NCBI GenBank assembly: GCA_009781535.1
Contig: WQXX01000058.1
Span: 1 to 6,641, forward strand
From: Coriobacteriia bacterium
Lineage (GTDB): Bacteria; Actinomycetota; Coriobacteriia; Coriobacteriales; UBA8131
DNA: 6,641 nucleotides
Direction: 5' to 3'
A model generated the notes under the pieces. It had not been told where the DNA came from, searched no databases, and saw only the letters and a program-made list of their open reading frames with translations. The stretch's first letter is position 1. Every line of letters starts with the position of its first letter. The position numbers and the translations under genes are program-made. Below, piece by piece: positions 1 to 5,679 of the stretch.

Positions 1-84
1 CCCTGGACTTGATCTGGGGCCTAGCGGGAGATTTGTAGGGTGCTTGCGTGTGTCCGACAGAAAACAATGTGTATTGGCGAGTTC
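1..84 (+). repeat. Composite palindromic repeat, copy R1 (5' end cut by window edge)
   Basis: The unit has a palindromic head (CCCTGGACTTGATCTGGGG, lacking its usual ATGTCG lead because the window starts here), a CTAGCGGGAGATTTGTAGG core and a tail that includes TGCTTGCGTGTGTCCGACA. Positions 12-121 recur at 1667-1776 with one mismatch (18 versus 1673), so R1 plus most of R2 form the left member of a direct-repeat pair around the capA gene. No reading frame here looks genuine. The family is not one I can name. Confidence 0.85.
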
Positions 85-128
85 ATGTCGCCCTGGACTC
101 GATCCAGGGCCTAGCGTGAGACTGTAGG
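85..128 (+). repeat. Composite palindromic repeat, copy R2 (tail missing)
   Basis: A second head (ATGTCGCCCTGGACTCGATC followed by CAGGGC) abuts R1 in the same orientation and is followed by CTAGCGTGAG and CTGTAGG. It stops there: the GCTTGCGTGTGTCCGACA tail is absent. The palindrome pairs CCCTGGA with TCCAGGG around a CTCGA-centred loop. Confidence 0.8.
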
Positions 129-134
129 CGACGC

Positions 135-285
135 ATGTCGCCCTGAGCGGAGCGACCGAAGGGCGCGTAGTCGAAGGGTCTAACGGGAGGGTTGTAGGTT
201 AGGTAGAGTTGTCGCCCAGAAAGTGTATGTATCAGTAATCGTTGCCTGCGTGTGTCCGACAGAAATCGGGTCGTGGTAATCCAGG
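135..285 (+). repeat. Repeat copy R3 with a variant head, plus a separate tail fragment
   Basis: This copy opens with ATGTCGCCCTG like the others, but its head is replaced by a GAGCGGAGCGACCGAAGGG / GTAGTCGAAGGG motif, a different palindrome-like intergenic repeat. The familiar core then resumes as TCTAACGGGAGGGTTGTAGG (179-198). A second tail fragment, GCCTGCGTGTGTCCGACAG, lies near 244-262, followed by a GGTAATCC end. The stretch directly precedes capA. I found no convincing -35/-10 pair in it, although the capA promoter must lie here or upstream. Confidence 0.65.
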
Positions 286-311
286 ACCATCGGGAGTTCT
301 CCAAATAAATG

Positions 312-318
312 AGGAGGT
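312..318 (+). promoter_or_regulatory. Ribosome binding site that decides the capA start
   Basis: AGGAGGT lies five bases upstream of TTG at 324. An in-frame ATG at 309 directly overlaps this Shine-Dalgarno sequence and has no comparable site of its own, so TTG 324 is the better start. Confidence 0.75.
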
Positions 319-323
319 GCGTT

Positions 324-1667
324 TTGGAACGAATACTCAAGGCATTTGCCACCTTGATCCGTGTGCTGACATTCGGTCGGCTTAAATACTCGCGTCAGGT
401 GGAAGGCAACGCGCGTTACATGGGTCTGGGCGAGAAGTTATGGTGGGGATACAAATTCTTCGGCAACCCGATCCGAGAGCCGCAAAAGAACAAAGGGATA
501 CGCGAGCATTTTGAAAAAAACTCACCGGATGGCTTCTGGAATGCGAAGGCGCGAAGTGATGGCACAGGAGGACTGCCTTCCGTCAGCTTGCCTCCCAGCG
601 AGCTACCATCTGCTGGCTTGCCTTCCACCGGCTTTCCTTCCCTCACCATAGGCTTTGCGGGCGACATACTCCCCTGCTCTCCCTTTCCTACGACACCTTC
701 TCCACATCTGAGCATGGTAATCGACTTCTTCACGAAAGCTGATATTAATTGCGCCAACCTTGAATCACCCGTACTGGCAACACGACCGCTTTGTATCCCT
801 CCAGAAGACATCACCGCACCACCCCTCATGAACAACAGCCCTGAAGCGCTTACCTACCTGCTGCAAGCGACTGGGTCAGCCCCTGCGACCAGATCAGCCT
901 CCGAGCCTGGGATCACGGTCTTTTCGACAGCCAACAACCACTCGTTGGATCAGGGTGTGGAAGGAGTCTTGGCAACCTTGGATCTGCTGGATGAGATGGG
1001 CGTTAAGCATGTCGGTACGGCGCGCAGCAGCGCTGAGCGTGATGAGCTGCTACTACTTGATGTGGCAGACTTCAGGATTGCCTTCCTGTCCTGGACCTTC
1101 TCACTGAACAGCCAGTGCCTGCCTGATGGTCAAGAATATCTGGCGAATACCCTGCGCCTGAACTTGCCCGGTGTTGACATCAGCACGATTGCATCTCAAG
1201 TACAGGAGGCACGCCAGCGAGGCGCCGATGCGGTTGTCCTGTTCCTGCATTGGGGCTTGGAGGACGAGGCATTCCCTCTTGCCTCACAGATCGAGACAGC
1301 GCATCGTCTTGCTCGATGCGGGGTTGACATCATCTGCGGCAACCATCCGCATGCGTTACAGCCAGCCGAGCGTTATGTCTGGTTTGAGGAAAACCGCAGT
1401 GGTGCTTGTGATGGTACCTGTGATGATGGCTGCAGCGAGGGCAACGTCAAGCCACGTGATGATGTCTCTGATAATAGCCTCCTGCACGAGTGCCTCATAA
1501 TGTATGCCTTGGGTGATTTCCTCACACCGCAGCCATGGCTTGGCATGAGCGCACGTTCGGCAACCATGGAGGTGACGCTTATCCGCCTTCCCGACAACCG
1601 TGTGGTAATCTACAATACCCTGTGGGAAGAACACCTCAACAGCGATCATACATCGCCACAACCCTAA
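324..1667 (+). CDS. CapA family protein (PGA_cap metallophosphatase-like domain)
   Basis: This 447-residue protein (TTG start chosen for its ribosome binding site) carries the CapA/PgsA domain from about residue 107 to the end. Family motifs are visible in order: GDILPC (113-118), NLESPV (145-150), NNHSLDQG (204-211), HWGLEDE (309-315), GNHPHALQP (339-347) and LGDF (396-399). The fold is related to metallophosphoesterases; family members take part in poly-gamma-glutamate capsule attachment or synthesis, but many solitary homologues have no known job. No capB/capC-like ligase is in the window, so capsule synthesis is not supported. Before the domain come a moderately hydrophobic, basic N-terminus (not a convincing signal peptide) and a Pro/Ser linker of five degenerate pentapeptides (84-106). 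About 28 residues with a CDGTCDDGC motif are inserted between the HPH and LGDF motifs. The gene is bracketed by near-identical direct repeats, and its stop codon shares one base with the right-hand copy, so the native C-terminus may have been altered. Confidence 0.9.
   Translation: MERILKAFATLIRVLTFGRLKYSRQVEGNARYMGLGEKLWWGYKFFGNPIREPQKNKGIREHFEKNSPDGFWNAKARSDGTGGLPSVSLPPSELPSAGLPSTGFPSLTIGFAGDILPCSPFPTTPSPHLSMVIDFFTKADINCANLESPVLATRPLCIPPEDITAPPLMNNSPEALTYLLQATGSAPATRSASEPGITVFSTANNHSLDQGVEGVLATLDLLDEMGVKHVGTARSSAERDELLLLDVADFRIAFLSWTFSLNSQCLPDGQEYLANTLRLNLPGVDISTIASQVQEARQRGADAVVLFLHWGLEDEAFPLASQIETAHRLARCGVDIICGNHPHALQPAERYVWFEENRSGACDGTCDDGCSEGNVKPRDDVSDNSLLHECLIMYALGDFLTPQPWLGMSARSATMEVTLIRLPDNRVVIYNTLWEEHLNSDHTSPQP
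573..641 (+). repeat. Degenerate 15-bp tandem repeats inside capA
   Basis: Five consecutive units encode LPSVS, LPPSE, LPSAG, LPSTG and FPS. Third-position and other changes show that this is an old expansion, not a fresh one. It forms a flexible Pro/Ser linker between the N-terminal extension and the catalytic-type domain. Confidence 0.7.
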
Positions 1668-1739
1668 TCTGGTGCCTAGCGGGAGATTTGTAGGGTGCTT
1701 GCGTGTGTCCGACAGAAAACAATGTGTATTGGCGAGTTC
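1667..1739 (+). repeat. Composite palindromic repeat, copy R4 (right member of the direct repeat around capA)
   Basis: It matches positions 12-84 with a single difference (T at 1673 for G at 18). Homology begins exactly at the last A of the capA TAA stop. The first half of the palindromic head is missing or eroded; the preceding bases CATCGCCACAACCCTA could be a degenerate remnant of the usual head. Confidence 0.85.
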
Positions 1740-1828
1740 ATGTCGCCCTGGACTCGATCCAGGGCCTAGCGTGAGATTTGTAGGTTGCTTGCGTGTGTCC
1801 GACAAACAACCTGTGTATTGGTAATCGT
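1740..1828 (+). repeat. Composite palindromic repeat, copy R5 (most complete + copy)
   Basis: This copy has all the parts: head ATGTCGCCCTGGACTCGATC with CAGGGC closing, core CTAGCGTGAGATTTGTAGG, tail TTGCTTGCGTGTGTCCGACA, then AACAACCTGTGTATTGGTAATCGT. It is the best reference for the full unit, about 89 bp. It follows R4 directly, repeating the R1-R2 arrangement. Confidence 0.85.
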
Positions 1829-1845
1829 ACCATACGTGTGTTGTT

Positions 1846-2012
1846 GGTATGGTTTTGGAAAAGGTTCTTCGTCATACTTCGCACCCGATGCCTCGCTTCA
1901 GGCTTTCTGCTGCGTAACTCGCCGCTTCGCGGCTCAGACATACTCGCATACGAAAGCCTTGCGCTTGGCATCTGCTCCGCGAAATCCTCAGAACCTTTTC
2001 TAAAACTATACC
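1846..2012 (+). repeat. 167-nt long-range hairpin (MITE-like or structured RNA)
   Basis: Arms 1846-1868 and 1990-2012 are complementary over 23 positions, with two G-T pairs (1857/2001 and 1851/2007). Further pairing lies inside: 1878-1882 with 1979-1983, 1887-1892 with 1967-1972, 1900-1907 with 1952-1959, and an apical GCCGC-TTC-GCGGC (1921-1933). The element is noncoding. Possible TA dinucleotides sit at mirrored positions (1848-1849 and 2009-2010), as expected for a mariner/IS630-type miniature element, but two further base pairs outside them blur the ends. The alternative is a structured RNA downstream of capA. A competing small hairpin (1829-1835 with 1847-1853) overlaps the left arm. 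Confidence 0.7.
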
Positions 2013-2016
2013 TCCT

Positions 2017-2074
2017 AAAAAAAGTGTCGCCGGATTTGTCGGTGGCATCGTTGATGCCACGCTTCAAATTCGGT
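2017..2074 (-). terminator. Hairpin with T7 tract, possible terminator of the M20 gene
   Basis: An 8-bp perfect stem (2042-2049 with 2053-2060, GTT loop) is extended by a lower stem (2030-2038 with 2065-2073) across a small internal loop. Read on the - strand, the hairpin is followed after a short gap by seven T (complement of A7 at 2017-2023), which suits intrinsic termination of the M20 transcript. Against this, the gap of about six bases is longer than usual, the stop codon is over 230 bp away, and the lower stem has a G-T pair that becomes an A-C mismatch on the - strand. Confidence 0.35.
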
Positions 2075-2157
2075 TGGAAAAACACAGCGCTTCGACCGTC
2101 ACTTTGGGAGCATTACCATGCGCTGGGCATGACCGCGGCCTGCTTGAACACAACAGG

Positions 2158-2188
2158 ATGTCGCCCTGGACTTGATCTGGGGCGACAT
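2158..2188 (+). repeat. Repeat head only, self-complementary 31-mer (R6)
   Basis: ATGTCGCCC at the left mirrors GGGCGACAT at the right, giving a near-perfect stem (about 13 bp with two wobbles) around a short TTG-centred loop. The core and tail do not follow on this strand. Instead the sequence passes directly into a copy on the opposite strand. Confidence 0.8.
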
Positions 2189-2196
2189 ACAGGAAA

Positions 2197-2276
2197 GGAC
2201 ACACGCAAGCAACCTAAGAGTCAACTGCTAGGTCCCAGATCAAGTCTGGGGCGACATGCATCAAGTCTGGGGCGAC
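2197..2276 (-). repeat. Composite palindromic repeat, copy R7, with a doubled head
   Basis: Read on the - strand, a head fragment (GTCGCCCCAGACTTGAT) is followed by a full head (ATGTCGCCCCAGACTTGATC), then GGGACCTAGC, a diverged core, and AGGTTGCTTGCGTGTGTCC. It faces R6 and ends about 30 bp from the M20 stop codon. The doubled head recurs in the copy at 6310-6416. Confidence 0.8.
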
Positions 2277-2307
2277 GCTAAGAATGATTCGTGTCTAAGT
2301 AAGCTGG

Positions 2308-3792
2308 TTACAGCTCCTGGAAGAGCCTCTGAAAGAACTGTATCATCCGGAAGTAATTCGGCAGGTCTATGCGCTCGTTGGTGTTATGCACCAACTCGCG
2401 CTCAGCATCGGAAACATGAATGGGCGTTAAACGGTATACCTGCGATGAGAGCTTCGTGTAATACCGCGAGTCGGTTGCTCCCATGACCAGATACGGCGTG
2501 GAGATCGCGCTGGGGTAGAACTCCCCTATCAACCGCTCCATCAACTTCAGGAACGGCGCGTCGGTTAACGAAGCCTCGGATGCTTCATTATCTATAGGCA
2601 ATTCGATCCGTGCAGACTCAAGTCCAGCAGCGACTGCCAGTTTCTCAAAATGCTGCCCGACGCCCTTGATGGTGTCACCCGGCAGCAGACGAACATTGAC
2701 CGTGATATTTGCTGTTTGCGGTAGCACATTAGGAGCATCGGAAGCCTGCGCCATCGTGACGGCAAAGGTGCTGCGGATCATCGCGTTCGTAACCGGATTC
2801 TTTGCCAGAATGCTTAGGATAAGCGGCCTGAAGAGCCACAGATTGGCAAGCGCCATACGTATCATGAAACCCAGCTCGCCGGCGATATTCCTCAACAACA
2901 GCTCAACTGAAGGGGTGAGGCGTGGCGGCAAGGGGTTTTCTTCGATGAGGGTGATAAGACGCGCAGCCAATCCAAGCGCCGTGTGTTGCGGCGGCATGGA
3001 GGAGTGACCGCCCGCCCCTGGCACTGATATCCGGTAATCAGCAGAACCCTTCTCGGCAATCCCTATCAGTGCCAGGGGCGGCCTTACGCCCTTCATGGCG
3101 CCGGTGATCACCAGACCGCCCTCATCCAAAACTGACTCAAAGCGAATCCCAAGGGATGCCAGATGCTCGACTATCAAGGCAGCGCCATCACGTCCGCAAA
3201 TCTCCTCATCGTGCCCAAAGCAGAAGTAGAGGTCGCGGGCGGGCTTGAAGCCCTGCGCCATGAGCAATTCGGCTGCCTCAAGATATGCAGTCAGCTGGCT
3301 TTTGATGTCAAGTGTACCACGACCCCAGACAGTCTCATCGACCAAAGCACCAGAAAACGGCGGGTACTGCCAATCACCCTCGGTGCCTGTCTCAATCGGC
3401 ACCACATCGTAATGGGCCAGAAACGCTGATGGCAAAAGACCCTCACCACTGCCCTTCCAACGGTAGATAAGGCTGAAGTTGTTGATGACTTCCAAGCTGG
3501 TCTGCTGGTGGAAAAGAGGATAACTCTCCTTAAGGAATGTCAAGAATTCTCGAAACACCTTGGAGCCAACTGCACTGGACGCCTCAGCGCTCACCGTCGG
3601 TATCTGGATTGCAGCCTGTAGACGCGCAACAACCGCATCGGGCATTTCCTCGGGCTGCCAATCCGGTATCGACTCCCCTGAAAAGGTCGGAGGCTTGAAT
3701 GTCAGGGTTCGTATCAAAACAACAGCGACCAAAGCAATGATTGCCACAATGATGATTCCAAGAACAATAATGACGATTAAAACAGGATCCAT
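2308..3792 (-). CDS. M20 family metallopeptidase, carboxypeptidase S / PM20D1-like, membrane-anchored
   Basis: This 494-residue protein resembles the carboxypeptidase S and PM20D1 branch of M20 zinc hydrolases, which cleave C-terminal or N-acylated amino-acid amide bonds. Expected active-site residues by family comparison: H127 and D129 (HYD motif), bridging D162 (GRGTLD), E196 as general base with E197 (GHDEE), D223 (LDEGG), and H469 (HNTNE). GGHSSMPP with H263 marks the dimerisation domain. All metal ligands appear intact. A hydrophobic segment (about 4-28) forms an N-terminal anchor; R28 and K33 after it and an acidic residue before it suggest a cytoplasmic catalytic domain by the positive-inside rule. 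ATG 3792 is preferred over upstream TTG 3843 because GGAGG lies five bases before it. It is transcribed divergently from the YfcC permease, which suggests a shared substrate. Exact specificity cannot be read from the sequence. Confidence 0.93.
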   Translation of the reverse strand: MDPVLIVIIVLGIIIVAIIALVAVVLIRTLTFKPPTFSGESIPDWQPEEMPDAVVARLQAAIQIPTVSAEASSAVGSKVFREFLTFLKESYPLFHQQTSLEVINNFSLIYRWKGSGEGLLPSAFLAHYDVVPIETGTEGDWQYPPFSGALVDETVWGRGTLDIKSQLTAYLEAAELLMAQGFKPARDLYFCFGHDEEICGRDGAALIVEHLASLGIRFESVLDEGGLVITGAMKGVRPPLALIGIAEKGSADYRISVPGAGGHSSMPPQHTALGLAARLITLIEENPLPPRLTPSVELLLRNIAGELGFMIRMALANLWLFRPLILSILAKNPVTNAMIRSTFAVTMAQASDAPNVLPQTANITVNVRLLPGDTIKGVGQHFEKLAVAAGLESARIELPIDNEASEASLTDAPFLKLMERLIGEFYPSAISTPYLVMGATDSRYYTKLSSQVYRLTPIHVSDAERELVHNTNERIDLPNYFRMIQFFQRLFQEL

Positions 3793-3797
3793 GTCTG

Positions 3798-3802
3798 CCT
3801 CC
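3798..3802 (-). promoter_or_regulatory. Ribosome binding site of the M20 gene
   Basis: On the - strand GGAGG lies five bases before ATG 3792. It rules in this start over an in-frame TTG 51 bases upstream, which would also overlap the predicted -10 box. Confidence 0.75.
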
Positions 3803-3825
3803 ACTCGTTTCCAATACTGCAAAGA

Positions 3826-3853
3826 ATTATAGCTCAATGACAAGAGTGGGCAA
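3826..3853 (-). promoter_or_regulatory. Sigma-70-type promoter for the M20 gene
   Basis: On the - strand a perfect TATAAT (3831-3826) sits 16 bp downstream of TTGCCC (3853-3848, four of six matches to TTGACA). The predicted 5' leader is about 30 nt. I could not find an equally good promoter for the divergent permease; TATACC at 3866-3871 on the + strand is a weak -10 candidate with no good -35. Confidence 0.6.
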
Positions 3854-3900
3854 TGTGTGGCAAACTATACCAATGCATCATCTCAGTACCTTTCAGCCAC

Positions 3901-3907
3901 AGGAGTG
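3901..3907 (+). promoter_or_regulatory. Ribosome binding site of the YfcC-family gene
   Basis: AGGAG at 3901-3905 lies five bases before ATG 3911. It favours this ATG over an in-frame GTG at 3857, which has no such site. Confidence 0.75.
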
Positions 3908-3910
3908 AAC

Positions 3911-5584
3911 ATGAAAGAGAAGAAACACGCCGTCGATATCAGCAGCGACACGAACGACGGCAGCAGTACGGATAGCGACACAAGCATCGCTCGCAACGCC
4001 AGCGGCGGCGTCAAGAAAACCCACAGCGCGGACAACGATAACAACAGCGACGGCAGCAACGCAGTCGGCGGTATCACCGGCATCACTATTCGCACGTATG
4101 TTACCGCGTTTGTCGTCCTGCTTGTCCTGATGGTCGCGGCGTATGTCCTGACCCTCGTCCTGCCTGCAGGAGAATTTAACCGGACAACGGTTGATGGAGC
4201 TGAGGTAATCGACCCCGGCTCATATCATGAAACAGAGGGCAACCTACCGTTCTGGAAATGGATACTCTCACCACTGCTTATCCTCGGTGGCCCAAACAGG
4301 GTCATGATCATCTTCCTTCTGGTCTTCCTGCTCGCCATCGGTGGAGCGTTCTACGCACTGGAATCCTGCGGCGTACTCGGTTATCTGATAACCAGTATCG
4401 CCCGGCGTTTCGAGAAGAACAATCGCCTGCTGCTTTTCATCCTGCCTCTCATCTTCATGTTATTGGGCACACTCATCGGGTCTTTTGAAGAAGTCATCCC
4501 ACTTGTTGCCATTGTCGTTGCCTTGTCCTTGCGCTTGGGCTGGGATCGCCTCCAAGGGCTCGGCATGAGCCTTCTGGCGGTAGGCTGCGGTTTCTCGGTT
4601 GCCGTCATGAACCCCTTTACCGCTGGAATCGCCCAGACACTCGCTGGTTTGGCGATCTTTTCCGGCGCTTGGCTGCGTATCGTCAGCTTTGTGCTGGTCT
4701 ATGCCCTGTTGATGACTTTTTTGCTCCTCAACGCGCGCCGTTGCGAGAAAGCAGGCATTAAGAACAGGTTCGGGCTGACTGCCGGAACAACTTCTGTTGC
4801 ATCAGCCAGTACTGCTGCAACCGCAAACGGTACAACAACCACCGACGTCACCACCGACGTCACCACCGTAGTCGAGAACGGATCAAAGAACCCGATCGGC
4901 CGCAAAGAGGACGTTGACCCGCGTTTGTCCAAAGCATTAAAGGCTTTCGTCATCGTATTCGTCATCGGTATCGCAGCAATCATCTCCTGTAGCATCATTC
5001 CTCTGCCGGGGCTTTCCGACATCGTCTTCCCCGTCTGCGCCCTGACTTTCCTACTGTGTGGCATCATCTCTCCGCTTATCTGTGGCTGCGGAATGCGGCA
5101 ATGGATCCTGTGGTTCTTCAACGGAATGAAAGCCATCGCTCCAGGCGCCCTGCTCGTGCTGATGGCTTCTTCGATCAGCTTCATGCTCACCGAAGGCAAG
5201 GTGCTTGATACCATCATCTTCTACGCGAACAACTTCCTTGCCGACAAACCGGGCGGCGTGACCATCCTCGGCATCTACGCCCTGATCATGATCCTTGAGT
5301 TCGCTATTCCCTCGGGCTCGGCGAAAGCATTCCTGCTTATCCCGCTGCTTGCCCCACTGGTCGACCTGATCGACATCAACCGTCAGCTCCTTGTCCTTGC
5401 CTATGTCTTTGGTGATGGCTTTACCAACGTCTTCTACCCAACCAACCCTGCCTTGCTCATCGCGCTTTCGCTAGGTGGCCTGAGCTACGGGAAATGGATA
5501 AAAAAGACCTGGCCTTTCTTCGCAGCTCTGCTCATCCTGACCTCGGCTTTGCTGCTGATAGGCTTGGCCATCGGCTACCAGTAG
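3911..5584 (+). CDS. YfcC family permease (DcuC/C4-dicarboxylate anaerobic carrier-type membrane protein)
   Basis: This 557-residue polytopic membrane protein has roughly a dozen hydrophobic segments. The first spans about residues 62-84 and ends in the family motif PAGEFNR (85-91). Other recognisable family stretches are GSFEE (190-194), NPFTAGIAQTLAGL (234-247), PSGSAKA (467-473) and GDGFTNVFYPTNPALL (501-516). YfcC relatives are annotated as amino-acid or peptide-related transporters within the DcuC/AbgT-like superfamily; the substrate is not certain. Two features are unusual: a hydrophilic Ser/Asp/Asn-rich N-terminal tail of about 60 residues, and a central loop (about 281-342) containing an Ala/Thr-rich low-complexity stretch partly built from a 12-bp tandem repeat. 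The gene diverges from the M20 peptidase with 118 bp between start codons, suggesting co-regulated uptake and hydrolysis. A palindromic repeat lies just after its stop. Confidence 0.9.
   Translation: MKEKKHAVDISSDTNDGSSTDSDTSIARNASGGVKKTHSADNDNNSDGSNAVGGITGITIRTYVTAFVVLLVLMVAAYVLTLVLPAGEFNRTTVDGAEVIDPGSYHETEGNLPFWKWILSPLLILGGPNRVMIIFLLVFLLAIGGAFYALESCGVLGYLITSIARRFEKNNRLLLFILPLIFMLLGTLIGSFEEVIPLVAIVVALSLRLGWDRLQGLGMSLLAVGCGFSVAVMNPFTAGIAQTLAGLAIFSGAWLRIVSFVLVYALLMTFLLLNARRCEKAGIKNRFGLTAGTTSVASASTAATANGTTTTDVTTDVTTVVENGSKNPIGRKEDVDPRLSKALKAFVIVFVIGIAAIISCSIIPLPGLSDIVFPVCALTFLLCGIISPLICGCGMRQWILWFFNGMKAIAPGALLVLMASSISFMLTEGKVLDTIIFYANNFLADKPGGVTILGIYALIMILEFAIPSGSAKAFLLIPLLAPLVDLIDINRQLLVLAYVFGDGFTNVFYPTNPALLIALSLGGLSYGKWIKKTWPFFAALLILTSALLLIGLAIGYQ
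4838..4873 (+). repeat. 12-bp tandem repeat within the permease loop
   Basis: Two exact copies of ACCACCGACGTC are followed by a third with two changes (ACCACCGTAGTC), encoding TTDV-TTDV-TTVV. They lie in the low-complexity loop between the two halves of the transporter. Exact 12-bp units can gain or lose copies in frame by slippage. Confidence 0.85.
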
Positions 5585-5608
5585 GAATCAATTTGTACAC
5601 TTTCGCTT

Positions 5609-5676
5609 GTCACCCCGGGCTTGATCCGGGGCCTATCAGGCGAGTTGTTGGTAGATGGTGTGTGTTGTCCAAAAAT
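5609..5676 (+). repeat. Diverged composite palindromic repeat, copy R8
   Basis: The head here is GTCACCCCGGGCTTGATCCG followed by GGGCC, so ATGTCGCCC has become TTGTCACCC and the stem is richer in GC (CCCCGG with CCGGGG). The core (CTATCAGGCGAGTTGTTGG) and tail (GTGTGTGTTGTCC) are recognisable but degraded. It begins 24 bases after the permease stop and could form a stem in its 3' end, though no T tract follows. Confidence 0.7.
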
Positions 5677-5679
5677 TTC

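Noticed and set aside
1..285. CRISPR array
   Set aside because: Repeats are adjacent and of unequal form, and there are no regularly sized unique spacers or cas genes.
618..632. LPSTG in the CapA-like protein, resembling a sortase signal
   Set aside because: It lies about 100 residues from the N-terminus within a run of similar pentapeptides, and is not followed by a hydrophobic span and basic tail at the C-terminus.
416..835. A 139-codon - strand frame opposite capA
   Set aside because: It is a shadow of the capA coding strand, which carries clear family motifs on the + strand.
1738..2085. A - strand open frame of 115 codons in the same gap
   Set aside because: It is also explained by the inverted repeats, which remain open by chance on both strands; its C-terminal peptide comes from a repeat head.
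1793..2281. A + strand open frame of 162 codons downstream of capA
   Set aside because: It runs through repeat tails, both hairpins and repeat heads, lacks a ribosome binding site, and its translation has no family-like pattern.
1660..2310. tRNA or other known RNA gene in the large noncoding gap
   Set aside because: No cloverleaf with T-arm consensus was seen; the pairing is one long nested hairpin instead.
3857..3910. GTG 3857 as the permease start
   Set aside because: AGGAG lies at ideal distance from ATG 3911, and nothing similar precedes the GTG.
4699..5217. A 172-codon - strand frame opposite the permease
   Set aside because: It is the antisense shadow of a strongly supported membrane protein and shows no protein-like features.
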